From the NCBI GenBank assembly GCA_009839505.1, contig VXPO01000016.1:19042-83041 (forward strand): a stretch of DNA of 64,000 nucleotides, given 5' to 3'. The DNA is from Gammaproteobacteria bacterium. GTDB lineage: Bacteria; Pseudomonadota; Gammaproteobacteria; Pseudomonadales; Azotimanducaceae. Below, piece by piece: positions 7,128-16,763 of the stretch; position 1 is the first letter of the stretch, and each line of letters opens with the position of its first letter. The position numbers were made by a program, and so were the translations under genes. A model generated the notes under the pieces. It worked only from the letters and a program-made list of their open reading frames with translations, ran no database searches and was not told the origin of the DNA.

Positions 7128-8282
7128 GTGAGCGGGGCGGACCACATACGGACGACGGAGAAGCTCGCGCCGTTGATCCGCCGGCACGCGGACGAGGCCG
7201 AGCGCATCCGCCACCTACCCCGGCCGGTCGCCGAGGCGTTTGCCAAACACGGGCTGTACCGGCTCGCGGGCACGCCGGACATTCACGGCGCCGATGCCGA
7301 TCCGATGACGCAGATCGGCGTGATCGAGGCCGCGTCCCGGGCCGACGGCAGTGCCGGCTGGAACCTCATGATCGGCATCGAGACGTTCGGCCTCATTGGG
7401 CCCGGATTCAAGGGCAGGTGTCCCGAATTGATCGACGATCCCATGACCGTCATGGCCAGTTCCACGGCCGCCGTGGGGCGCGCGCAGAAGGACGGCAACG
7501 GCTGGCGCGTTTCGGGCCAATGGCAGTTCGTCAGCGGCATCCACAACGCGCAGATCTTCGGTGCCACGGTACGCCTCTACGATGGCGACGAACTGCTCGA
7601 CGAAGGCAACCGCTACGCCGTCGTGCCGGAAGGCGAGTTCGAGATCGTGGACACTTGGCACGTGGCCGGATTGCGCGGCTCCGGGTCACATGATGTTCGC
7701 CTCGACGACGTCTTCGTGCCGGACTCGCGCATCATCGCCCCCATCGGCGGCAATGAGGCGACGACGCCGCAGTTGCGCCTGCCGCTGGGCAACCGTCTTG
7801 CCTACAACAAGGCGGCGGTTGCCATCGGCATCGCCCGGGCGGGGATCGACGCGTTCGTCGACCTGGCAACCGCCAAGCAGCCGCGGTTCACGTCCAAGAC
7901 CGTTCGCGAACGCCCCTTCGCGCAGCGCGCAATCGCCTTGGCCGAAGCGCGGCTGACGGGAGCCCGGGCCGCGCTCATGGAACTGACGACGGCAAGCTGG
8001 GAAACCGTGCTCCGAGGTGACGACGTCTCGCCCAAGCATCGGGCTCTGTTCCATATCGTCGCGTCCGACACGGCCCGCGCGGCCGTGGAGACCGTGGAGA
8101 TACTCTGCGAGGCGGCAGGCACTTCCGCCAACCGCATCGGCGAACCCCTTGAGCGCATTAGCCGCGACGTTCGGGTGGTCCGCCAGCACGCAACCGTCGC
8201 CCCGCATCTCATGGAGGACGCCGGGCGCACGTTGCTGGGCCTCGAATCCCAATCGTACGTCGTCCGTTCGCGCGGAGCCTGA
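7128..8282 (+). CDS. Acyl-CoA-dehydrogenase-like flavoenzyme (HsaA/HpaB-type group)
   Basis: About 384 residues from a GTG at 7128; the ATG at 7074 would add 18 residues with no family character. The N-terminal helical domain (APLIRRHADEAERIRHLPRPVAEAFAKHGLYRL), the middle beta domain (SGQWQFVSGIHNAQIFGATVRL, then VDTWHVAGLRGSGSHDVRLDDVFVP) and the C-terminal four-helix domain (AHxxERISRDVRVVRQHATVAPH-like ending) match the acyl-CoA dehydrogenase fold. The GLRGSGSHDV motif and the late RDVRVVRQH segment are typical of the flavin-dependent hydroxylase branch related to HsaA and naphthocyclinone-type oxygenases. It could be a monooxygenase or a true dehydrogenase. It is followed after 6 bp by the permease/M1 fusion, so the two may be co-transcribed. 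Confidence 0.82.
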   Translation: MSGADHIRTTEKLAPLIRRHADEAERIRHLPRPVAEAFAKHGLYRLAGTPDIHGADADPMTQIGVIEAASRADGSAGWNLMIGIETFGLIGPGFKGRCPELIDDPMTVMASSTAAVGRAQKDGNGWRVSGQWQFVSGIHNAQIFGATVRLYDGDELLDEGNRYAVVPEGEFEIVDTWHVAGLRGSGSHDVRLDDVFVPDSRIIAPIGGNEATTPQLRLPLGNRLAYNKAAVAIGIARAGIDAFVDLATAKQPRFTSKTVRERPFAQRAIALAEARLTGARAALMELTTASWETVLRGDDVSPKHRALFHIVASDTARAAVETVEILCEAAGTSANRIGEPLERISRDVRVVRQHATVAPHLMEDAGRTLLGLESQSYVVRSRGA

Positions 8283-8288
8283 CGGGCA

Positions 8289-11200
8289 ATGCCGGTCCAC
8301 GCGGCGGCGATAGCGGTCGCCGAGCTACGCACCGCGATCAGACTGGTGCGTACCTGGACGTTCGCTCTTCTGGCAATCTTCGTCGGCCTGGTCTGCTACC
8401 TAGTCCAGAGCCTGGCGCACATCGCGCTGTGGGCATCGTCACACCTGGTGACCGCACCTCGCTTTTTCGTCGGCACGATCGGCGGGATCGTTCTCTCGAT
8501 CGCCATCGTTACCGCGGTACTGCTGGCATTCGACATCCGCGCCCGAGAGCGCAGGGAACGAGTCGATGAGGTCCTGGACGCACGACCCCACTCGAACCTC
8601 GCACGGCTGACCGGCCAGCTTGTCGGCATCGTCTTGGTCGTCTGGTTGTCGACCGTCGCGTTCGCCCTCGTCATCCAAGCCTTCGGGCTGCTGGTGATCG
8701 GGGAAGGGTTGGAGCCGGTGTCGCTGTTGATGTTCCTGCTCTTCGATGCGCTTCCCGGCATCGTCTTCTGGACTTCGCTGACCCTGCTGCTTTCCGCTAC
8801 GCTGCGATTCCGCCTAGCCGTCGTGGTCGTCGCCCTGGGCCTCTTCGGTCTGCACCTCGCGGCTACCTGGGAGATTCCCCTGTTCCTGCACGGCAGCGTG
8901 GCAACCAACCTGGCGGCGACGCACCTGCCTTCGGAAGTGGCCCCCGTCCTGCCTTCGGCCTGGGACCTCGTGCTTCGTGCGTCCCTGGTGGTTCTGGCCG
9001 CCGGATTCATCACCCTGGCCGCCGTATTTCACCCGCGTCGAGACGCTCCCGAGCCCCTTGTTCGCACGATCACAGGCGCCGGTCTGGTAGCGGCCGGCGT
9101 TGTACTGATCGTCGCGCTGGTCGTGCGGAGCTTCGCCGAAGTGGACTTGAAGGAGGCCTGGCTCGCTGCCCAAGAGGCACATCGAGACGAACCGGGGCCG
9201 GATCTCGAAGTCATCTCCGGCATCATCCTCATCGAGCCGGGCAAACGTCTGGCCATCGACGTCCAACTCGGCCTCGCCAACCCTCACGATCACAGCCTGG
9301 AACACCTCGTCTTCAGTCTCAATCCGGGTATCGAGGTCGAAGAAGCCCTTATCGGCGGGAAGGCGGTCGCCTACCGCCACGACATGGGCATCCTGGTCGT
9401 CGAGCCGCACGAACCGCTAGCAGATAGTGCCACGCTCGACCTCGCCATCCGCGCAAAAGGCGTTCCCGATCCCCGTTTCGCCTATCTCGACAGCGCGCTC
9501 GACAACTCTGCGCGCCCCATTGACGAAGCTCCGATCAACACGCTTGGCACGGTGGCGTCGATCTTTCGATCCGACTACGTGGCGCTGATGCCGGGGGTTC
9601 GCTGGTTACCGACACCGGGTCCCAATCTAAGCAGCGGCGACGCCTCCGAGCGACCCCGCGACTTCTACACCTTGGACATCGAGGTCGACGTGCCGCCCGG
9701 TTGGCTGGTGGCCGGGCCCGGCCGGCGCGAGGCGGTCGCCGACGGACGGTTTCGTTTCCGACCCCGGGCCGTGGTCGACGATGTCGGATTGTTCGCGTCG
9801 CGGTTCGAACGTCGCGCAATGCTCGCCAACGAGATCGAGTTCGAACTCCTCTTCCACCCGGCCCACGGCAGGAACGTGCGTCTGTTCAGCGACGCGACCG
9901 ATGCACTGCGCACTCGCGTTGAGACCTTCCTGGACCGCGCCGGGGCCATCGGACTCGGCTATCCCTACGGGGCCCTGAGCCTGGTCGAGGTGCCGGGGCG
10001 GCTGAGGACCTACGGCGGCGGCTGGCGGATGGACTCGGTCGAAGTCCTACCGGGCGTCGTCCTGCTTCGCGAGGTGGGATTCCCCGTCGCCAAGATCGAG
10101 GCGGCGCTACGCCGGGGCGACTTCCGAGACCCGGATGGCGACCCCAAAGTCGGCGTTCTCGAGAGATTCTTCCGCGGCAACGTCGGTGGTGGCGACCTGC
10201 GTCTGGACCTGGCCCGGGAACTGTTTTTCGCGCAGACCGGTGCACGCGGAGAAGGCGCGCTGGCGCTGGAATTCGTGTGTCAGGATCTCATTGCCCGGCT
10301 GATGACCGGAGCCGGGGGGTACTTCACTCCCCATCTGGTCAGCTCGGGCAGTTTCACCGACGCAGTGCGGCTGATCCTGATCAGTGCCCAAGGTGGGGGC
10401 TATACGGGTGTCGGATACACGTTGCGCAAAGACGCCAGGGACAGGGCATCGACCTGGCAATGGGCGCGGCGGACATCGCTGGCCGATCTGGATCCACAAT
10501 CGGACCCCGAGAAGGCGATGCATACCCTCGCTCTCAAGGGGCAGGCGATCGGGCAAGCCCTGATCCAAGAGATGGGCCAAGGCACCGCGGAGTTCCTGTC
10601 GGTGTTGCGCGAGCGTTTCCGAGGTCGAACCTTCACCCTCGCCGACTTCGAAGCGACCGCCGCGTCGCTGGGGACGCCCGTCGGTCCGTTGCTCGGCGAC
10701 TGGATCCACGAGATCTCCCTGCCCGGATTCGTCGCCTCGCCGCTGACGATTGAACGGCTTGCCGACGATGCGGAGGGCGCGCCGCGCTACCAGACACGCG
10801 TGCACGTCCACAATGGCGAGCCGGTCGGCGGACTGCTGCGTGTCCGCTACATGGTGCACTCCGGAACGTCGTCCACCGGCATCCGCAACCACTGGTCGCG
10901 TCCGATCCGTGTGGGCCCGCACGAGTCCGTGGAAATCGGCATGGCGGTCCCCGGATCACCGCAGGCCGGCTGGGTGGAGCCCTACCTGTCGTTGAACCAA
11001 GGCTTCCTGGCTCTGCCGCAGCCGCACTTCGACGAAGCGGCGCAATCGCCCGCCGAGCCGTTCAACGGCACCCGGTCGAGCGACTGGAGACCATTTCCGC
11101 CAGGAGAATTCGTGGTCGACGATCTCGATTCCGGATTCGTCGTGGCGCGGCCTAATGCATCGGCACCGCGCGGATGGACCGCCGTTCAATCGGGACAGAG

Positions 11201-11732
11201 CGGGGACGATTTGGACCGAGACGAAGGGCTACCGGTGTACACGAGGTTCGTCGGCATACCCACGGATTGGACGCGGTTGACGGTTGGCAACGCCTGGGGA
11301 CGCTATCGACGCACAATCGCCGTGACGTCCACCGGGGGCACGGCAAGCGAGGCTGTTTTCGTCACCGAACTGCCGACGGCCGGGCGCTGGCGCGCCGACT
11401 ACCACCTGCCCTTCCGAGGCACGAGGCGCGTCGCGGCGGACCGGTTCGACCCCGTGCCCGCGCAAAACCGGGAGCTAGCCGTTCGGGAGGGCGCGCCGAG
11501 GCTTCTCACAGTGCCAAGGGGCACCTATCCCATGAAGCTGATCACCGGCAACGCCACCGTCTCGGTCGACTTCGACGCATCGCGTGGCGACGAAGGCTGG
11601 AACCCCATCGGCGAAATCGACCTCGACTCACCGGGGGAGGTCCGGGTCGTCGTTTCCCTCGGCGAGATCAACCCCTTGACGCCCGTGGTGATCGCCGATG
11701 CCGTTCGCTGGATGATCGTGCCGGAGGCCTGA
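8289..11732 (+). CDS. ABC-2-like permease fused to M1-aminopeptidase-like domain
   Basis: An 1147-residue fusion. Residues 1 to about 285 contain six or so transmembrane segments in the arrangement of ABC-2 type permeases. From about residue 300 a long exported part begins with a beta-rich domain like the N-terminal domain of M1 peptidases. It continues through a region (about 560-720) where the GAMEN and HExxH motifs of an M1 enzyme would lie, but neither is present: the sequence reads GGGWRMDSV...VLLREVGFP. The C-terminal part (about 820-1147) is beta-sandwich-like. No ABC ATPase gene adjoins it. The likely role is membrane-linked binding or transport rather than proteolysis; this is inference. 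Confidence 0.7.
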   Translation: MPVHAAAIAVAELRTAIRLVRTWTFALLAIFVGLVCYLVQSLAHIALWASSHLVTAPRFFVGTIGGIVLSIAIVTAVLLAFDIRARERRERVDEVLDARPHSNLARLTGQLVGIVLVVWLSTVAFALVIQAFGLLVIGEGLEPVSLLMFLLFDALPGIVFWTSLTLLLSATLRFRLAVVVVALGLFGLHLAATWEIPLFLHGSVATNLAATHLPSEVAPVLPSAWDLVLRASLVVLAAGFITLAAVFHPRRDAPEPLVRTITGAGLVAAGVVLIVALVVRSFAEVDLKEAWLAAQEAHRDEPGPDLEVISGIILIEPGKRLAIDVQLGLANPHDHSLEHLVFSLNPGIEVEEALIGGKAVAYRHDMGILVVEPHEPLADSATLDLAIRAKGVPDPRFAYLDSALDNSARPIDEAPINTLGTVASIFRSDYVALMPGVRWLPTPGPNLSSGDASERPRDFYTLDIEVDVPPGWLVAGPGRREAVADGRFRFRPRAVVDDVGLFASRFERRAMLANEIEFELLFHPAHGRNVRLFSDATDALRTRVETFLDRAGAIGLGYPYGALSLVEVPGRLRTYGGGWRMDSVEVLPGVVLLREVGFPVAKIEAALRRGDFRDPDGDPKVGVLERFFRGNVGGGDLRLDLARELFFAQTGARGEGALALEFVCQDLIARLMTGAGGYFTPHLVSSGSFTDAVRLILISAQGGGYTGVGYTLRKDARDRASTWQWARRTSLADLDPQSDPEKAMHTLALKGQAIGQALIQEMGQGTAEFLSVLRERFRGRTFTLADFEATAASLGTPVGPLLGDWIHEISLPGFVASPLTIERLADDAEGAPRYQTRVHVHNGEPVGGLLRVRYMVHSGTSSTGIRNHWSRPIRVGPHESVEIGMAVPGSPQAGWVEPYLSLNQGFLALPQPHFDEAAQSPAEPFNGTRSSDWRPFPPGEFVVDDLDSGFVVARPNASAPRGWTAVQSGQSGDDLDRDEGLPVYTRFVGIPTDWTRLTVGNAWGRYRRTIAVTSTGGTASEAVFVTELPTAGRWRADYHLPFRGTRRVAADRFDPVPAQNRELAVREGAPRLLTVPRGTYPMKLITGNATVSVDFDASRGDEGWNPIGEIDLDSPGEVRVVVSLGEINPLTPVVIADAVRWMIVPEA

Positions 11733-11802
11733 TCGCTTGCTTGGCCTCGCATCCCATCGGGGGATCAACACATCGACAAGGTTGTCGCCGTCAGCCGCGG
11801 CG

Positions 11803-13173
11803 TCACACGCCGCCTTCGGCAATGGCAACCGTGAAACCCGGGGTCGATTCCATCGGCTCGCCAAACAGTTCCGCCGCGGCATCCAGCAGGGCGTGGTCGG
11901 CGCCCGCCTCACTCGTCAAGGTCACGCCGAACGGCAGCCCCGTGGTGATTCGGCCCGCCGGGATAGCCACGGCGCACAGGTCGAGCAGGTTGACCGAGTT
12001 GGTGAACGTGCCAAGCCTCGTGTTTGTCTCGAAGGGTTCGGACTCCACCTCGGCCACGGTGAAGACGGTGGGTGCCGTGGGCATGACGAGAACGTCGATT
12101 CGGTCGAACACCTGCTCGGCGCGGCGCTTGAGTTCCGCCAGGCGGTATTGAGCACGGAAGGCGTCCGCGGCGCTGAACCCTCCGCCTCCTTCGATCACCG
12201 TGCGAGTGACTGGATGCACGGCGTCGGGGTTCTGCTCGATGAACCCTGCCAACGCCGCATGGCGCTCCGCCAGCCAGGGACCTTGATAGAGCAAGGTTCC
12301 TGCCTCCAGGAACGGCGTCGGTTCCACGACGGTCGGCGAACCGGGCAGTCGATCCACGAAGTCGTCGTAGCGTGCTCGGTACGCGTCGTCCATGCCTGGC
12401 AGCACGGCCGGGTCGAAGAATCCATAGCGCACACCCGGCTGGTCGTAGGCGTGGAAGTCGATGTGCCGTGAATACGGGTCCGCCGGGTCGAATCCACCCG
12501 CGATGCATGCCACGCTCCGGGCGTCAGCTACCGTGTTCGTGAAGACCGACACGCAGTCGAGGGTCCGGCAGGCCGGTACGACACCGCGTGCCGACCACCA
12601 GCCGCGACTCGGTTTGAACCCCACGAGATCATTGAACGCCGCCGGAATCCGGCCGGACCCGGCCGTGTCGGTGCCGAGGGCGAAGGCGGCGAGACCCAGT
12701 TTCACCGCCACTGCCGAGCCGCTGCTGCTGCCACCCGCGATGTAGGACGGATCCACGGCGTTGCGTGTGGCCCCGTAAGGCGTCCGCGTGCCCACGAGGC
12801 CCGTTGCGAACTGGTCCATGTTGGTCTTGCCGAGGGGAATCGCGCCGGCGTCGACAAGGCGCTGCACGACGGCAGCGGAACGCGGCGGAAGGTAGGCGAA
12901 GCCGGGACAACCCGCGGTTGTCGGCACACCCTCCAGGTCGATGTTGTCCTTGATGGCGAACGGCATGCCCCAGAGCGGCGCCCGGCCAATGTCCAGGTTC
13001 GCAAGGCGGTCGATGTACGGCGCGAGTTCGGTGTCGCTCAGCCGGTGGATCCAGACGTTCCGATCCGCTACGGCATCCGCCCGCCGCCGCAGTTCCGCGA
13101 CGAGATCATGCGGCTGCAAACGTCCCAGCTCGAAAGCAGCGCGCACGCCGGGCAACGTCAACGGCCGCATCAA
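11803..13173 (-). CDS. atzF: Allophanate hydrolase, amidase domain only
   Basis: An amidase-signature enzyme, 456 residues, translated in overlap with the carboxylase gene upstream (4 bp). The Ser-cisSer-Lys triad is recognisable: lysine in FAIKDNIDLEGV (about residue 75), the serine-rich loop AGGSSSGSAVAVKLG (about 147-161), and the nucleophile in GTDTAGSGRIPA (about 167-178). In the pathway it hydrolyses allophanate to ammonia and CO2. Full-length AtzF proteins are about 600 residues and carry a C-terminal domain of roughly 130-150 residues. Here the protein stops right after the amidase fold (ending FTVAIAEGGV), and no separate ORF for the missing domain is visible downstream to 11733. It is the last gene of the operon. 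Confidence 0.88.
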   Translation of the reverse strand: MMRPLTLPGVRAAFELGRLQPHDLVAELRRRADAVADRNVWIHRLSDTELAPYIDRLANLDIGRAPLWGMPFAIKDNIDLEGVPTTAGCPGFAYLPPRSAAVVQRLVDAGAIPLGKTNMDQFATGLVGTRTPYGATRNAVDPSYIAGGSSSGSAVAVKLGLAAFALGTDTAGSGRIPAAFNDLVGFKPSRGWWSARGVVPACRTLDCVSVFTNTVADARSVACIAGGFDPADPYSRHIDFHAYDQPGVRYGFFDPAVLPGMDDAYRARYDDFVDRLPGSPTVVEPTPFLEAGTLLYQGPWLAERHAALAGFIEQNPDAVHPVTRTVIEGGGGFSAADAFRAQYRLAELKRRAEQVFDRIDVLVMPTAPTVFTVAEVESEPFETNTRLGTFTNSVNLLDLCAVAIPAGRITTGLPFGVTLTSEAGADHALLDAAAELFGEPMESTPGFTVAIAEGGV

Positions 13174-16100
13174 GCCGCGTCCGCCAAGGGTTGCCCGGCA
13201 CGCACGGGTTCGCCCTTGCGCACCAGCACCTCGCCCACAACGCCGCCGACAGGGGCCCTGACCTCGAACTCGGCCTTCATGGACTCCACGACGAACAGTA
13301 CGTCGCCTGCCTCGACGCGCTGGCCGGACTCGACGGCGACCGACCAGATCGAGCCCGCAAGGGGGCTCGCGACGAAGGGCGGAGGGCCGCCATCGACGGG
13401 CTCGCCCTCGCCGGGATCCGGCTTTTCAGGGTGGGTGTCCCCTTCGTAGGTGAACACGCCCCGCGCCCGCCAATCGTCGAGTTCGCGGGCGAACGCCCGC
13501 TTGCGACTGGTGGTGAATGCCTCGATCTCGTGCCGATGTGCGTCGACAAAGCCAAGGTGCCGACGGTAGTCGAAGCTGCCCTGATCGATGTCGATCTCCA
13601 TGCCGCCGCGGGGAAACGCCTCGCGCATCTCGGCGAGTTCGACGGTATCGACCTCGTAGAAGCGAATGCGGTCGAAGGGCCGAAGCAGCCAATGCTCGCT
13701 GAAGTTCCAGCCCCGGCGATGGTGGTTCCACACCTGCAACGTACGGCCCACGAATTGGTATCCGCCGGGCCCTTCCATACCGTAGATGCACAAGTACGCA
13801 CCGCCGATGCCCACCGAGTTCTCTGCCGTCCAGGTACGCGCGGGGTTGTACTTGGTGGTGACGAGTCGATGACGGGGATCCACGGGTGTCGCTACTGGCG
13901 CACCGAGATAGACATCGCCGAGCCCCATCACCAGGTACTCGGCCGAAAACACGATGTCCTTCACGGCCCCGACGTCCGCCAATCCGTTGATCCGACGGAT
14001 GAACTCGATGTTGTCCGGGCACCAAGGGGCATCGGCCCGGACGCCCCGAACATAGCGGTCCACCGCCTCGTGGCAGGCCGGGTCGTCCCAGGAGAGCGGC
14101 AGGTGAACGATCCGGGACTCCACCGGCGACTGGGGCACCTCGCGCGCGTCGTTCAACAGCGGACGCAGGCGGGTGACGATGTCCAACGCCGACGACCGTC
14201 GCCAGTCGAAGCGGATCAGCAGCGACCGGATGCCCGGCGTCATCTCGAGGACGCCGTCTATCCGGGCATCGGTGATGGCTGTTTCCAAGGCGTGGACCCG
14301 CAGGCGTAGCCCAATGTCGAGCACGTTGGGCCCGAACTCCACGAGCACCGAGTCCTGGGCCGCGCGCCGGATGCGGATGTCCCCCGCCTCCGCGACGATC
14401 GCCGATTGGCTGCGGTGACTCGATTGCACAACGTGACCGAGCGCCGACGTCGATCCGGCGCGAACGGCGGCGTCCTGGGCGCAGCCGATCCGCCGCGCGT
14501 CGTCTTCCGTCACGGCGCGCAGGCGAACCCGGTCCCCGGCGGCCAGTTGACCGAGCTTCCAGCGGTCGGCTTCGATCACCGTCGCCGGACAGGCGAAACC
14601 GCCGAGACTCGGACCGTCGGGCCCGAGGATGACGGGCATGTCGCCGGTAAAGTCGATGGTGCCGAAGGCATAGGCGTTGTCGTGGACGTTGGACGGGTGC
14701 AGACCGGCATCGCCGCCGTCCGGTCGCGCCCACTTTGGTCGTGGGCCGACCAGGCGAACGCCCGTGCGACTCGAGTGGTAGTGCACGGTCCACTCGGCAT
14801 CCATGAACTCGCGGACGTCGTTCGACGTCAAGAAGTCCTCCGTGCAATGCGGTCCCATGGTGACGCGCAGCACGTGACGCGCCGTCGGCGCCATACTGGC
14901 CGCTGAAACGGCTGGCATGGTCGATGGTCGCACGGTCGCCATGCGCAGCACGTCACCGGTGACGAGTGCCCGACCGTTCAGGCCGCCGATGCGGCCCAAC
15001 GTGAACGTCGCCGCCGAGCCCATCACCTCGGGCACGCTTAAGCCCCCGGCGAACATCACGTAGGCGCGGACACCAGCCGTGACCCGACCAACCTCAAGGA
15101 CATCGTCAGCTTCCACAGCAATGGCGTCCCAGGGCGCACGTCGACTTCTCAGGCCGGAACGATTCACAACGACCTCGCAGGTACCCGCCACGAGCACCGT
15201 CGCGTCGGTGCCGAACTGGAGGTGGGGACCCTCTACCGTGACCTCCAATCCGGGCACGCCTTCGTCGTTGCCAAGCAGACGGTTCCCCAACCGGAACGAG
15301 AGATCGTCCATCGGCCCGGAAGGCGGTATCCCGACGGGCCAGTAGCCCTGTCGACCCGGGTAGGCCTGCACCGTGGTCTGGGCGCCGGGGACAAGCACTT
15401 CCACGGTCGTCGGGCGGTAGTCCAGGGTGTCGAGGGTACCGGTGTCGTGGCCAGCCGATGCGAATGTCGGGTCCGCGATCGCTTGGGCCAAGTATTGACG
15501 GTTCGTCTCGACACCGTGCACCACCGTTGCGGCGAGCGCGTCCGACAACGCCGCGCGTGCCGCATCGCGCGTCTCACCGTGAGCCATGAGCTTGGCGACC
15601 AGGGAATCGTAGAGGGGTGGAATCTCCGTTCCGTCCCGAAGCCAGGTGTCGACCCGCACGCCCTCGGTGGGAAAGCGGACCACCGACACCGTTCCGGGCG
15701 TAGGTCGGAAACCGTGCTTGGGATCTTCGGCGCACAGACGCGCCTCGATGGCGCAACCCCGTGCCGAGATGTCGGCGAGATCCTTCAGCGCGGGCCGTTC
15801 GCCTGCCGCCAGTTCGATCATCCAACGCACGAGGTCGATGCCGTAGACCAGTTCGGTGACGCCGTGTTCCACCTGCAGCCGCGTGTTCACCTCAAGGAAA
15901 GCCGTCTCGCAGCGCTCGGCGTCGTAGAGGAACTCCACCGTACCCGCGCTGCGGTAGTGCACCCGGCTTAGCAGCGCCTCGGCTTCGGCATGCATGCGCC
16001 GGCGCACGTCCGTCGGTAGATTCGGGGCCGGGCATTCCTCGATCACCTTCTGATGTCTGCGTTGCAGCGAGCAGTCGCGATCGCCGAGGATCGCCACGTT

Positions 16101-16754
16101 GCCCTCGCCGTCGCCGAACGCCTGGACCTCCACGTGCCGCGCCCGGGTCACGCAGCGCTCGACGAACAGGCGTGAGTCGCCGAATTGCGACTGCGCAAGA
16201 CGCAGCACGGCGGAGAAGCGGTCTTGCAGTTCACCTGGGTCCCCGCAACGCTGCATGCCGATGCCACCCCCACCGGCAGAGCTCTTCAGCATCACGGGAT
16301 AGCCGATCGCTTCCGCCGCCTCCAAGGCGTCGTCAAGACGCCTGAGGACGCCGCTCCCCGGCAACAGCGACACGCCGGCCTCCCGGGCAAGAGTCCGGGC
16401 CTCGTGCTTCAACCCGAATCGGCGAATGTGCTCCGGCCTGGGCCCGATGAAGGCAACGCCGTTCGCCTCCAGAGAGGCGGCGAAGGCGGCGTTCTCGCTC
16501 AGGAATCCGTAGCCGGGATGTACTGCCTCGGCACGGCTGTCGGCGATGACTTCGAGCAACCTCTCGACATCGAGATAGGTCTCCTCAACCCCGCCGGCAC
16601 CAAGGCGATACGCCTCGTCCGCAGCATCGACGTGCATGGATGCCCGGTCCGCATCGGCATAGACCGCGACACTGCCGATCCCCATGGCATCGAGCGTCCG
16701 GGCTATGCGTACGGCGATCTCGCCGCGATTGGCGATGAGGACCTTGGCGAACAT
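13170..16754 (-). CDS. Biotin-dependent urea/guanidine carboxylase
   Basis: A 1194-residue, multi-domain biotin enzyme, normal length for the family. An N-terminal biotin carboxylase (about 1-450; KVLIANRGEIAVRIAR, then the ATP-grasp loop SSAGGGGIGMQRC, then FLEVNTRLQVEHGVTE) is followed by the carboxyltransferase halves related to KipA/KipI (about 465-1000). Then comes an alpha/beta region, and a C-terminal biotinyl domain (about 1120-1190) with the biotin-accepting lysine in VVESMKAEFEV. It carboxylates urea to allophanate or guanidine to carboxyguanidine. The paired DUF1989 genes upstream favour guanidine. The gene follows DUF1989 gene 2 by 9 bp and overlaps atzF. Confidence 0.93.
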   Translation of the reverse strand: MFAKVLIANRGEIAVRIARTLDAMGIGSVAVYADADRASMHVDAADEAYRLGAGGVEETYLDVERLLEVIADSRAEAVHPGYGFLSENAAFAASLEANGVAFIGPRPEHIRRFGLKHEARTLAREAGVSLLPGSGVLRRLDDALEAAEAIGYPVMLKSSAGGGGIGMQRCGDPGELQDRFSAVLRLAQSQFGDSRLFVERCVTRARHVEVQAFGDGEGNVAILGDRDCSLQRRHQKVIEECPAPNLPTDVRRRMHAEAEALLSRVHYRSAGTVEFLYDAERCETAFLEVNTRLQVEHGVTELVYGIDLVRWMIELAAGERPALKDLADISARGCAIEARLCAEDPKHGFRPTPGTVSVVRFPTEGVRVDTWLRDGTEIPPLYDSLVAKLMAHGETRDAARAALSDALAATVVHGVETNRQYLAQAIADPTFASAGHDTGTLDTLDYRPTTVEVLVPGAQTTVQAYPGRQGYWPVGIPPSGPMDDLSFRLGNRLLGNDEGVPGLEVTVEGPHLQFGTDATVLVAGTCEVVVNRSGLRSRRAPWDAIAVEADDVLEVGRVTAGVRAYVMFAGGLSVPEVMGSAATFTLGRIGGLNGRALVTGDVLRMATVRPSTMPAVSAASMAPTARHVLRVTMGPHCTEDFLTSNDVREFMDAEWTVHYHSSRTGVRLVGPRPKWARPDGGDAGLHPSNVHDNAYAFGTIDFTGDMPVILGPDGPSLGGFACPATVIEADRWKLGQLAAGDRVRLRAVTEDDARRIGCAQDAAVRAGSTSALGHVVQSSHRSQSAIVAEAGDIRIRRAAQDSVLVEFGPNVLDIGLRLRVHALETAITDARIDGVLEMTPGIRSLLIRFDWRRSSALDIVTRLRPLLNDAREVPQSPVESRIVHLPLSWDDPACHEAVDRYVRGVRADAPWCPDNIEFIRRINGLADVGAVKDIVFSAEYLVMGLGDVYLGAPVATPVDPRHRLVTTKYNPARTWTAENSVGIGGAYLCIYGMEGPGGYQFVGRTLQVWNHHRRGWNFSEHWLLRPFDRIRFYEVDTVELAEMREAFPRGGMEIDIDQGSFDYRRHLGFVDAHRHEIEAFTTSRKRAFARELDDWRARGVFTYEGDTHPEKPDPGEGEPVDGGPPPFVASPLAGSIWSVAVESGQRVEAGDVLFVVESMKAEFEVRAPVGGVVGEVLVRKGEPVRAGQPLADAA

Positions 16755-16763
16755 GAGCGGTTG

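Noticed and set aside
8289-11732. Active M1 aminopeptidase
   Set aside because: No HExxH-E zinc motif or GAMEN exopeptidase motif can be found in the relevant region.
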